This document shows, in pieces, positions 7,555-15,682 of a DNA stretch of 44,455 nt. Position 1 is the stretch's first letter; each line of letters opens with the position of its first letter. Under the pieces are notes generated by a model. That model was not told where the DNA came from and ran no database searches. It saw only the letters and a program-made list of their open reading frames with translations. Both the position numbers and the translations under genes were made by a program. Source of the stretch: Clostridium sp. CAG:628 (GTDB lineage: Bacteria; Bacillota_I; Bacilli_A; RF39; UBA660); the NCBI GenBank assembly GCA_000438415.1, contig FR902235.1, positions 1 to 44,455 on the forward strand, given 5' to 3'.

Positions 7555-8094
7555 CTATTTTTGCAAAAATATACTAATTATCATTAGATATGCTACACTA
7601 GCCTTATATTTTATAAAGAATTTACTATCTCTTATACTAACTAATAAATCAGCAATACTAACTAACCAAGCCTCTTTACTTTTTGGTTTACTAAATTTAA
7701 TACTTGCTTTTTCTTTTCTATTAATAAATGGAAATATCTTTTTAATTATGACATGATGAAACATATGAGTTTCTATACATCTTTGTACTTCTATACTTAC
7801 ATTAAAATATTTTTTTGCATTCATACTTGCAGTGTATGGATGATTTAGGTAACTATTTTCTTCTTTGTCTGTTCTTCCACCATAAAATAAATCATGTAAA
7901 AGTGCTCCAGTGGTAGTAACTTCTACGTTGGCATTAAATATTTTAGCAAGCACAAAAGCACATTTACTTACATTTATCAAGTGGTCATATTTAGTTAGTC
8001 CATGATGCATATCATTTTTAGTAATTATAAAATCTTTATCATTAATTATATTTTCAGTTATTTTATTATATTCATCTATATATTTTCTTTTCAT
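7555..8094 (-). CDS. HD-domain phosphohydrolase-like protein
   Basis: A 179-residue cytoplasmic protein with the HD metal site: YDHLINVSKCAFVLA (His38), ALLHDLFYGG (His67-Asp68), then a later histidine patch ETHMFHH and an Asp in SIADLL. HD proteins hydrolyse phosphoesters of nucleotides or related compounds; the substrate here cannot be told. The ATG has GGAAGAAAG upstream and a promoter at 8119-8147, so it is probably transcribed alone. Confidence 0.8.
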   Translation of the reverse strand: MKRKYIDEYNKITENIINDKDFIITKNDMHHGLTKYDHLINVSKCAFVLAKIFNANVEVTTTGALLHDLFYGGRTDKEENSYLNHPYTASMNAKKYFNVSIEVQRCIETHMFHHVIIKKIFPFINRKEKASIKFSKPKSKEAWLVSIADLLVSIRDSKFFIKYKASVAYLMIISIFLQK

Positions 8095-8118
8095 ATTTAT
8101 CTTTCTTCCAATGAACTA

Positions 8119-8147
8119 ATTATATAACTTTTTATTCATTTTGTAAA
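8119..8147 (-). promoter_or_regulatory. Promoter of HD-domain gene
   Basis: TTTACA (8142-8147), 17 bases, TATAAT (8119-8124) on the minus strand, starting right after the stop codon of the LTA-synthase-like gene. Confidence 0.75.
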
Positions 8148-8148
8148 G

Positions 8149-10134
8149 TTACTCTAGTTCAGTATTATTATATTCATTTATTTTATTTTCTAGATATGAA
8201 AAGTAATTTGTTTTAATTGCACTGGTACTTAAACTTAACTTCATATTAATTTTTTCATTAATTTCTTGTATTTCTTCTACTGTATATTCTTCATCTGTGT
8301 AATACTTTATAGTACTATTACTAGCATTATAATAGGCTATTTCATTTTTCCAAGAGCCATCTGCAAAAACTACTCTAGAGTTATATGTATCACTAAGTAT
8401 GTCAGTTCCCATATAAAGTCTAGGGTCATATTTTATTCCCATTAAGTTTGCTAAAGTTGGAATTATGTTGATGTATGAGGTGTATTCGGTATATTCAGTA
8501 CTTTCTAGTTCTGGGTTATATATTACAAAAGGAGTTCTTTCACTTTCATAGTCTTCTAAATCATGATTAATAAATTCACTTAAATAAGAGTCTTTTAGTC
8601 CATAAGGATAATGGTCAGCCGTTAAAACAATAACTGTATCATCAAGTATTCCTTTTTCTTTTAAACTATTAATCATTATTCCAAGAGCATTATCTAAAAC
8701 TTTTAATTTACTAAAATATCTACTTACTGGGGCACTATAGCCTTTAGACATAAATTCTTCTTTATATAAGTCACCATATTCACTTTTAGTAATATATGGT
8801 TGATGAGTAGTAACAGTTGTTAAAAATGCCATAAATGGTGTATTATAGTCTGTATTTAATAAATTATCAAATACATTTGTAAAAAATACTTCATCACTTG
8901 GCCATTCTCCATATATTCCTTTAATAGACATATTTAAATCATCTATATCTAAGTATTTTTCACTATACATATTAGAATGAATTGTATTTCTATAGTAATA
9001 CCACTCAGTATAGTCATGAAAACTTCTTGTAGTATATCCCGCATTATTAAATAGTCCAAATATGCTTTCAAAATAAGTATTATCTTTATAAGTGTTTGAA
9101 GTGCATGTATTATATATTGAATATAAACCAGTCATTAAACTAAACTCATTATTACCAGTAGCACATGAATTTCTTGGACTATAATTATTTGTCCAGTGCC
9201 ATCCCTCACTATAAAGTTTATAAAAGTTAGGAAAGTATTCTTCATTTATAATTCCTTCATTTACACTTTCCATAAGAATAACTACTACATTTTTACCTTT
9301 AAATTTTCCTGTATATGAGTTATAGTCAGTTACTTCATTATTCGCAAAATATGAGTTTAGTAAGTTATACTCTCCTTCATCTTTAGTAGAAAGTTCACTA
9401 AGAACAGGACTTACTTCTCTTTTACTATTTACTTCTACTGTGTTATCATTATAAATACTTATATCTATAGTTTCATCGGTTGGAAATAAAAATGTTTTTA
9501 GGTCAATTATGCCAAATACAACTGGACCAAATTCGTGTACAGCAATTGTTGGTACTGAAGGATTTTTAAATAAAGAAATATTGCTTTTAGTTTGGTACTT
9601 ATTTTGCATAAAATCAAATTTAAGAGTACAATAATAAGTTAAGGAAAATATTAAAGTGATAGGTATTAATAATAAATATTTTTTATTTAGATTAATCTTG
9701 TTATAAGTTTCATTTTTTAAGTGTATGTAATACAAAATACTTAGTATAAATGGTATGTATATTAAGTGATAAGTCCATTTAAAAGTAGTTAAATAGTCTA
9801 TTATATAGTTAGTTACTGCTCCAAATTGACTACTTGTGTTAAATGAAATATATACACCCAAAAAATTAATAAAACCTAATTGTAACCAAGTATATAATGA
9901 ATAGATAAATATAAATGTAAGATTAATAGTATTTCTTATACATTTTTTCTTAAATAAACTACTTATAAAGGTAACTAGTAAACTTATTAATGCTGAACTC
10001 AAAAGTATTCTTAAACTAGACCAAGTAAATAGATTAAAATTATTAAGTAATTTAAACATCATTTCAATTATAAATAATATTAATGTCATAAATATTAAAT
10101 TGTTAACAAACTTATCTTCTAAAAACTTTTTCAT
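8149..10134 (-). CDS. Lipoteichoic acid synthase-like sulfatase-family membrane protein
   Basis: A 661-residue protein with five N-terminal membrane segments (about 10-170) and an extracellular sulfatase-fold domain (about 280-600). Seen: VVVILMESVNE with the metal-binding Glu289, SCATGNNEFSLMTGLYS with the expected nucleophile Thr326, and TVIVLTADHYPYG near the end of the catalytic core. This matches the LtaS/alkaline phosphatase superfamily, which transfers glycerol phosphate from phosphatidylglycerol. Whether the polymer is lipoteichoic acid cannot be seen, and no glycolipid anchor synthase is nearby. Transcribed on its own; uvrB upstream ends in a terminator. Confidence 0.88.
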   Translation of the reverse strand: MKKFLEDKFVNNLIFMTLILFIIEMMFKLLNNFNLFTWSSLRILLSSALISLLVTFISSLFKKKCIRNTINLTFIFIYSLYTWLQLGFINFLGVYISFNTSSQFGAVTNYIIDYLTTFKWTYHLIYIPFILSILYYIHLKNETYNKINLNKKYLLLIPITLIFSLTYYCTLKFDFMQNKYQTKSNISLFKNPSVPTIAVHEFGPVVFGIIDLKTFLFPTDETIDISIYNDNTVEVNSKREVSPVLSELSTKDEGEYNLLNSYFANNEVTDYNSYTGKFKGKNVVVILMESVNEGIINEEYFPNFYKLYSEGWHWTNNYSPRNSCATGNNEFSLMTGLYSIYNTCTSNTYKDNTYFESIFGLFNNAGYTTRSFHDYTEWYYYRNTIHSNMYSEKYLDIDDLNMSIKGIYGEWPSDEVFFTNVFDNLLNTDYNTPFMAFLTTVTTHQPYITKSEYGDLYKEEFMSKGYSAPVSRYFSKLKVLDNALGIMINSLKEKGILDDTVIVLTADHYPYGLKDSYLSEFINHDLEDYESERTPFVIYNPELESTEYTEYTSYINIIPTLANLMGIKYDPRLYMGTDILSDTYNSRVVFADGSWKNEIAYYNASNSTIKYYTDEEYTVEEIQEINEKINMKLSLSTSAIKTNYFSYLENKINEYNNTELE

Positions 10135-10227
10135 AACTCACTCCCACGAGTAAATATATTATCACATTTCACAATTGAGTTCTAGTGATTTTAATTAATT
10201 TTTGCAATTAATGTAAAGTATGAAAAT

Positions 10228-10251
10228 TAAAAAACCTCTTTTATGAGGTTT
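10228..10251 (-). terminator. Terminator after uvrB
   Basis: Stem AAACCTC/GAGGTTT (arms 10232-10238 and 10245-10251), followed by T's on the minus strand, three bases after the uvrB stop. Confidence 0.85.
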
Positions 10252-10253
10252 AA

Positions 10254-12206
10254 TTAATCACTAGTACTTAGTTCAAACATAGCATCCCTTAGTTCCATAG
10301 CACGCTCGAAATCTAACTCACTTGCTGCTTTCTTCATTTCAATTTCTAAGTTTCTTATCATAGTTTGTTTATCTTTAGGACTAAGTTTAGTCTTTTTATT
10401 TTCTTTAGAAGTTTCAAAGTTACTGATGTTATCTCTTATTTCTTTAATTATAGTCTTAGGTACAATACCATGTTCTTTATTGTAAGCTTCTTGTACACTT
10501 CTTCTTCTTTTAGTTTCACTTATTGCTTCATTCATAGCATCACTATTTTTATCAGCATACATTATAACAAGTCCATTCGCATTTCTTGCACATCTTCCAA
10601 TAGTTTGTATAAGACTTCTTGTACTTCTTAAGAAACCTTGTTTATCAGCATCCATTATAGCAATTAAACTAACTTCCGGAATATCTATACCTTCTCTTAA
10701 CAAGTTAATTCCTACAACTACATCTATTACTCCTAAACGTAGATTTCTTATAATATTCATTCTTTCTAATGTTTTAATTTCGTTATGCAAGTAAGTTACT
10801 TTAATACCAACTTCTTTTAAGTAGTTTGTTAATTCTTCAGCCATTCTAATTGTTAAAGTAGTAATAAGTACTCTTTCATTCTTTTTAATTCTTTCGTTAA
10901 TTTCGCCAATTAAGTTATCTATTTGTCCTTCAGTTTTTCTAACTTCAATGACTGGGTCAAGTAGTCCAGTTGGTCTAATTATTTGTTCAACGCATTTATT
11001 ATTAACTAGTTCTAACTCATAATCTCCTGGGGTTGCACTTACAAATATTGCTTGATTAATTTTACTTGTGAACTCGTCAAACTTTAATGGTCTATTGTCT
11101 AATGCACTTGGAAGTCTAAAACCATAATCAACAAGAGTAGTTTTTCTCATTCTGTCGCCATTATACATTCCTCTAACTTGTGGCAAAGTAACGTGACTTT
11201 CATCTACTACGAGTAAGTAATCGTCTGGAAAGAAATCCATCAAAGTTGTAGGAGTTTCGCCTTCTTCCCTAAGAGCCATATGTCTACTATAGTTTTCTAT
11301 TCCATGACAAAACCCAGTTTCCTTAAGCATTTCTATATCATACATAGTTCTTTGTTTAAGTCTTTCTTTTTCAACTAGCTTTCCTTCTTTATCTAATTCT
11401 TCTAGTCTAGTTTTTAACTCTCTTTCTATTCTTCTAATGGCTTCTTTTAGTTTTTCGTCTCCAACAACGAAATGGCTTGCTGGAAATAGGCTAACGTTTT
11501 TCATATCTTTTAATATAACACCAGTTAATGTGTCAAACTCGCTTATTCTATCTACTTCGTCTCCAAATAATTCTATTCTAATACCGTTTTTTCTTTCATA
11601 TACTGGAATTATTTCTATAGTGTCTCCATGCGCTCTAAAGGTACCTCGTTTAAAGTCAAGTGTACTCCTTTCATAAAGCATATCTACTAATTTAGTTAAT
11701 AACTCGTCTCTGTCAATGGTGTCTCCCACCGATAAAGAAAGCATTTTATTTTTGTATTCTTCTACTTCTCCTATACCATATATGCATGAGACACTTGCTA
11801 CTACTATTACGTCTCTTCTTTTTAGTAGACTACTAGTTGCAGCATGTCTAAGTTCATCTATCTCATCGTTAATTGAAGAGTCTTTTTCAATATACAAGTC
11901 TTTACTTGGAACATAAGCTTCTGGTTGGTAGTAGTCGTAATAACTTACAAAGTATTCAACACGATTATTAGGAAATAATTCTTTTAATTCTGCATACAAC
12001 TGTCCAGCAAGTGTTTTATTATGAGCAAGCACTAAAGTTGGTTTATTAGTTTCTTTAATAACATTTGCTATTGTAAAAGTTTTACCTGTTCCAGTAGCAC
12101 CTAGTAATACTTGATATTTTTTATTTTCATTAATACCACTTACAAGTTCTTTTATTGCTTTTGGTTGGTCTCCACTTGGACTAAATTTACTAACTAAATC
12201 AAACAT
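10254..12206 (-). CDS. uvrB: Excinuclease ABC subunit B
   Basis: A 650-residue DNA damage-recognition helicase of nucleotide excision repair; it is loaded by UvrA and recruits UvrC. It starts MFDLVSKFSPSGDQP, with Walker A at LLGATGTGKTF, the beta-hairpin region VSYYDYYQPEAYVPS, DESH in VVDESHVTLPQ, helicase motif VI at QTIGRCARN, and a C-terminal UVR coiled-coil (MIRNLEIEMKKAASELDFERA). The ATG at 12206 is chosen because GGAGG lies 6 bases upstream; a further upstream in-frame ATG lacks such a site. uvrA is in the same window but 26 kb away, on the same strand. Confidence 0.97.
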   Translation of the reverse strand: MFDLVSKFSPSGDQPKAIKELVSGINENKKYQVLLGATGTGKTFTIANVIKETNKPTLVLAHNKTLAGQLYAELKELFPNNRVEYFVSYYDYYQPEAYVPSKDLYIEKDSSINDEIDELRHAATSSLLKRRDVIVVASVSCIYGIGEVEEYKNKMLSLSVGDTIDRDELLTKLVDMLYERSTLDFKRGTFRAHGDTIEIIPVYERKNGIRIELFGDEVDRISEFDTLTGVILKDMKNVSLFPASHFVVGDEKLKEAIRRIERELKTRLEELDKEGKLVEKERLKQRTMYDIEMLKETGFCHGIENYSRHMALREEGETPTTLMDFFPDDYLLVVDESHVTLPQVRGMYNGDRMRKTTLVDYGFRLPSALDNRPLKFDEFTSKINQAIFVSATPGDYELELVNNKCVEQIIRPTGLLDPVIEVRKTEGQIDNLIGEINERIKKNERVLITTLTIRMAEELTNYLKEVGIKVTYLHNEIKTLERMNIIRNLRLGVIDVVVGINLLREGIDIPEVSLIAIMDADKQGFLRSTRSLIQTIGRCARNANGLVIMYADKNSDAMNEAISETKRRRSVQEAYNKEHGIVPKTIIKEIRDNISNFETSKENKKTKLSPKDKQTMIRNLEIEMKKAASELDFERAMELRDAMFELSTSD

Positions 12207-12267
12207 AATATTCCTCCATTCTTTATGATTAAACAAAATATTAATTTTATTCTTTTCACTTAAAAAT

Positions 12268-12288
12268 ATAATACAAGTAGTATTCTAC
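12268..12288 (-). promoter_or_regulatory. Possible uvrB promoter with small inverted repeat
   Basis: A TATTAT -10 candidate (12268-12273) with the inverted repeat GTAG-N4-CTAC (12277-12288) just upstream of it. The -35 box is poor. It is not the Bacillus-type LexA box, so this is a weak call. Confidence 0.3.
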
Positions 12289-12301
12289 CATTCTGAATAA
12301 G

Positions 12302-12322
12302 AAAAAACAAGCGAACACGCTT
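12302..12322 (-). terminator. Terminator after DUF1003 gene
   Basis: Stem AAGCG/CGCTT (arms 12309-12313 and 12318-12322), four-base loop, followed by GTTTTTT on the minus strand. Confidence 0.8.
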
Positions 12323-12368
12323 ATTTATTTAGTATTGTTTTCTTATACTTTCTTATAATTATTTTATA

Positions 12369-12860
12369 TTACTTTTCTAACTCTTTTAATATTTTCTTTT
12401 GATTTTTTAATATAGTATCCATTTTATCATGCAAATCTTCTAATATTAATTCACTTTTTAAATCAGTTTTATAGTCATTTTTGCTTCTCATACTATCTTT
12501 TTTAGCACTTCTATTTTGACTCATCATAATAATTGGGGCTTGTAAAGCAGCTATACAACTAAGAAGTAAATTTAAAAATACAAACGGATAAGGATCTATT
12601 TCTAAAAACACATAAACATTTAAGAGTATCCATATTATTAAGAATAAACTAAATCCTATAATAAATCCCCAAGAGCCAGCAAATTCCGTTAATTTATCTG
12701 CAACCTTGTCCCCAAACTTTTCATTATCTTTATCTACTTTATCCACATCCATTGCAATAGACTTATCAACAAGTAAATCAATTAATTCATTTTCATCTTC
12801 AGTATCAATACTTTGATTAATTAACATCTTTACTATTTCTTTTTTCTTATTTTTATCCAT
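12369..12860 (-). CDS. DUF1003 membrane protein
   Basis: A 163-residue protein matching DUF1003: a charged N-terminal region, then FAGSWGFIIGF, the motif DPYPFVFLNLLLSCIAALQAP, MMSQNRSAKKDSMR and a C-terminal coiled coil. Two membrane segments lie at about 65-85 and 95-118. The family's role is unknown. The ATG at 12860 has AGGTG upstream; the GTG three codons earlier overlaps that site. It has its own promoter (12878-12906) and terminator. Confidence 0.85.
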   Translation of the reverse strand: MDKNKKKEIVKMLINQSIDTEDENELIDLLVDKSIAMDVDKVDKDNEKFGDKVADKLTEFAGSWGFIIGFSLFLIIWILLNVYVFLEIDPYPFVFLNLLLSCIAALQAPIIMMSQNRSAKKDSMRSKNDYKTDLKSELILEDLHDKMDTILKNQKKILKELEK

Positions 12861-12877
12861 ATTAATCACCTATTTTA

Positions 12878-12906
12878 ATAATATATTAAAAAGAAAAATA
12901 TGTAAA
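12878..12906 (-). promoter_or_regulatory. Promoter of DUF1003 gene
   Basis: TTTACA (12901-12906), 17 bases, TATTAT (12878-12883) on the minus strand. The -35 box abuts the T-tract of the preceding terminator. Confidence 0.7.
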
Positions 12907-12934
12907 CAAAAAAAAGAAAGCATTACACTTTCTT
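12907..12934 (-). terminator. Terminator after beta-helix surface protein gene
   Basis: Stem AAGAAAG/CTTTCTT (arms 12914-12920 and 12928-12934) with a long T run on the minus strand. Confidence 0.85.
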
Positions 12935-12940
12935 TACATT

Positions 12941-14878
12941 TTATTTATTAAATGATTTTCTCATAAGTCCATAAGCAGAACCAATACCTATTAAAGATAT
13001 AAGAACTAATAAACCATATCCCAAAGTTGAATCAGCAGTTGTTGGATTTTTTACTTCAGTTGGTGTATAGAAACTTAATTCAAATGTTGAAAAACTATCA
13101 GTTTCTATAGTAATATACTTTTTACCATCTTCAGTAGTTTTAATCTCATAAGATTTTTCATCTACTAATTTATCACCAGATTTATGAAGAACTTTTACAT
13201 GAGTATCTTTAACACTAGTTGGAACAGGTAAATTAACTTTAACTTTTCCAGTAATAGCATCATTTGATAAAGTTCCTACTTTTTGTCCATCTACATAGTA
13301 AACTGGTTTAATATCATAAACTAATGTATTATTCTTTTCATCATAAGAAGTTAAAACTGTTTCTAATTCAACTTCTACTAAAGATTCATCAGTTGCTTCT
13401 ATTTTTTCTTTATTTATTGCATTAGCAAGTCCAGAATTAGTATTATCTAAGAAAGCTTCACTTAAATCTTTTACCAATTTAGCATCTATACTTTCATTAA
13501 ATGTAATTTCTTTATCTATTTGTACAATATTTCCTTCTTTACTAATACATCTAATAACATCAGGTATTATTTTAACTGCATACTCTGGCATTACAAATGA
13601 GTTATCAGTAACTTCTACTTTTGTTTCGCTTCCATCTTTTCCTACAACAGTTAATCCCTTTAAGAAATAATTGTTTTCAATAGTAAATGTTAAAACTACT
13701 TTACTACCAGGTTTAGCATAGAACTTATTATCAGTTCCATTACTAGTTATTTTAGCTTCTAAACCTTCTACTTCAGAAAATTCAATATTACTAACAACAT
13801 ATTCATTTTCTGATTTTTTAACCATAGTATATGTATTTGGAATATAACTTTCTAATGTTTTTGTTGAGAAAGTACCATTTGTTACACTTACATTGTCACC
13901 TTTAACCATTTTAACATCGCTAGTAAATGTTCCACCATTAATTATAAGTGACTTAAGAGTATTAGTTTCTCCTTCTTCATTATTTGGTGGATAATGATAA
14001 ATACTTAAACCTTTTTCACTTTTGAAAGTACCACCATTTACAGTTATTTCAATATTTCCAGCATAACCTTTGTTATTTTCAATTTGAATTGAACTTCCTG
14101 TTGAAATAATACCATTACCATAAAGTTCTCCAGTTTTAGGAACACCTGTAGCAGTAAATGTTCCATCGTTTATTACTAATTTACCACTTTTGATACCAAT
14201 AGCACTGTTACTTTCATAAGTACCGCCATCAATATTCCATACACCCATACCAGCGCCATATAAAGCCGTATCTGCAGTTGTTTTTATAACAGCAGTTTTT
14301 CCTAAGTTAATAACAGGTGCATTTTCTAGCTTGCCATCATTTTTTAAGTTACCATTTATGTTTATGCCACCAGCATTTTCATTAGTACTAATTATTGTAC
14401 CATTAAAGTTAATAACTGTACCATATGTAGGAAAATACTCCTTGTTTTTTGTTACTGGCCAAACTGTTATACCATAACGTTTAGTCTCAATTTTAACATC
14501 TTTTCCCACAGTTAAATTTGCAAATGAAACTGCCTTACTATCAGTTGAACCATATACATAAATTGTTGCATTTGTATCTTTACGGTCATCTTTAATTAAG
14601 CCTTTACCAGAAAATTCTAGACTTCCTTCATATACATCGATATAATACGTCTTCAAAGTAAGACTATTTTCATTTAAATTGATATTAATTTTTTGACCTC
14701 TAACAGTTATGTCACTAGTCATACTAATATCGTTTTGAAGAACTATTTCACCGCCCTTTTTAACAGCTTCACTTAATTCTTCGCCAGTTTTAACTTCAGT
14801 TAAAGCGTATACAGTTGACGGAATAATTACTAATACACCTAACAAGATAGATAAAACTATTTTTTTGAAATTTTTCAT
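12941..14878 (-). CDS. Secreted beta-helix surface protein with NPTTAD sorting-like tail
   Basis: A 645-residue protein with a clear signal peptide (KNFKKIVLSILLGVLVIIPS, cleavage after STVYA). Residues about 25-370 are repeats of short strands with glycines and asparagines (INGGTF, VNGGTFKS, IINGGTFTS), typical of a right-handed beta-helix like pectate lyase or adhesin domains. Two Ig-like or InlB-type modules follow. The C-terminus carries NPTTAD (about 611-616), a hydrophobic segment and the basic end MRKSFNK, the layout of a sortase substrate; NPxT is the kind of signal used by class B sortases. The ATG at 14878 is preceded by AGGAGGAGG. It lies downstream of the kinase pair but after their terminator. 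Confidence 0.8.
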   Translation of the reverse strand: MKNFKKIVLSILLGVLVIIPSTVYALTEVKTGEELSEAVKKGGEIVLQNDISMTSDITVRGQKININLNENSLTLKTYYIDVYEGSLEFSGKGLIKDDRKDTNATIYVYGSTDSKAVSFANLTVGKDVKIETKRYGITVWPVTKNKEYFPTYGTVINFNGTIISTNENAGGININGNLKNDGKLENAPVINLGKTAVIKTTADTALYGAGMGVWNIDGGTYESNSAIGIKSGKLVINDGTFTATGVPKTGELYGNGIISTGSSIQIENNKGYAGNIEITVNGGTFKSEKGLSIYHYPPNNEEGETNTLKSLIINGGTFTSDVKMVKGDNVSVTNGTFSTKTLESYIPNTYTMVKKSENEYVVSNIEFSEVEGLEAKITSNGTDNKFYAKPGSKVVLTFTIENNYFLKGLTVVGKDGSETKVEVTDNSFVMPEYAVKIIPDVIRCISKEGNIVQIDKEITFNESIDAKLVKDLSEAFLDNTNSGLANAINKEKIEATDESLVEVELETVLTSYDEKNNTLVYDIKPVYYVDGQKVGTLSNDAITGKVKVNLPVPTSVKDTHVKVLHKSGDKLVDEKSYEIKTTEDGKKYITIETDSFSTFELSFYTPTEVKNPTTADSTLGYGLLVLISLIGIGSAYGLMRKSFNK

Positions 14879-14915
14879 AATTCCTCCTCCTATTATTAAT
14901 AGGAACACATATTCA

Positions 14916-14945
14916 AAAAAAAATAAAGTTAAATTAATTAACTTT
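14916..14945 (-). terminator. Terminator after Hpt-REC gene
   Basis: Stem AAAGTTAA/TTAACTTT (arms 14925-14932 and 14938-14945), followed by nine T on the minus strand; overlaps the stop codon at 14944. Confidence 0.85.
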
Positions 14946-15681
14946 ACTCATTATTACCATGAAAATTTTCTATAAGTGATAATACTCTTTTAATGTTATC
15001 TACACTAAATGGTTTATTTAAAACATCTAATACTTGATAACCAATAACCTCTTTAATAGCATCTTTAGTATCATTACCAGTAATTATTACAACAGGCACT
15101 TTATCAATTAAATCATTATCATTTAAATATTTAAGTACATCTATTCCATTACTTTTAGGCATATTTATATCAAGAAGCATTGCATAAATACTATCATTTA
15201 ACTTATTAACTGCTTCAATTCCATTATTAGCCCTTACTACATTATATTCATCTTTTACTATATTTTCTATATAATTAATTATTATATTAGAGTCATCTAC
15301 TACAAGTAAATTCTTCTTTATACCAGTACTTTTTACAAAATCCTTTAAATTAGTCTTTACCTTATTAATAGCACCTTCTATTTCATTAAAATTATACTTT
15401 ATATAATCAAAATTTCCTTCTTTACCTTTATCTTCATGTAATTGAAAAACACTTGATAATTCATTTAATCCTAAATATCTTGCTTCACTTTTTAAACTAT
15501 GTGCTAACATTGTATAATTACTTATTTCATTATTATCCTTATAACTTTTCAAGTCTTCAATTCTACTATCAATTGAATTTAAAAACTCTAATAAATTAGA
15601 TGAATAAGCATCAATATCTCCCCAAAATTCTAATACTTCATTTAAATTAATTCCTGCACTTTTTAAATATTCTCCATTCAT
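14944..15681 (-). CDS. Hpt domain-response regulator receiver protein
   Basis: A 245-residue signalling protein with no DNA-binding domain. Residues about 20-115 form an Hpt domain with the phospho-accepting His61 in LAHSLKSEARYLG. Residues about 123-240 form a receiver: Asp129-Asp130, the phosphorylation site Asp171 in LLDINMP, Thr201 and Lys223 in NKPF. It starts one base after the hybrid kinase at 15683 ends, so the two make a His-Asp-His-Asp relay. The output is unknown; the receiver may act by protein contact. Confidence 0.9.
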   Translation of the reverse strand: MNGEYLKSAGINLNEVLEFWGDIDAYSSNLLEFLNSIDSRIEDLKSYKDNNEISNYTMLAHSLKSEARYLGLNELSSVFQLHEDKGKEGNFDYIKYNFNEIEGAINKVKTNLKDFVKSTGIKKNLLVVDDSNIIINYIENIVKDEYNVVRANNGIEAVNKLNDSIYAMLLDINMPKSNGIDVLKYLNDNDLIDKVPVVIITGNDTKDAIKEVIGYQVLDVLNKPFSVDNIKRVLSLIENFHGNNE

Positions 15682-15682
15682 A

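Noticed and set aside
10365..11916. Plus-strand ORFs of 66-88 codons opposite uvrB
   Set aside because: They lie entirely inside uvrB on the other strand, have no ribosome site and low-complexity Ser/Phe/Ile-rich products; shadows of the real gene.
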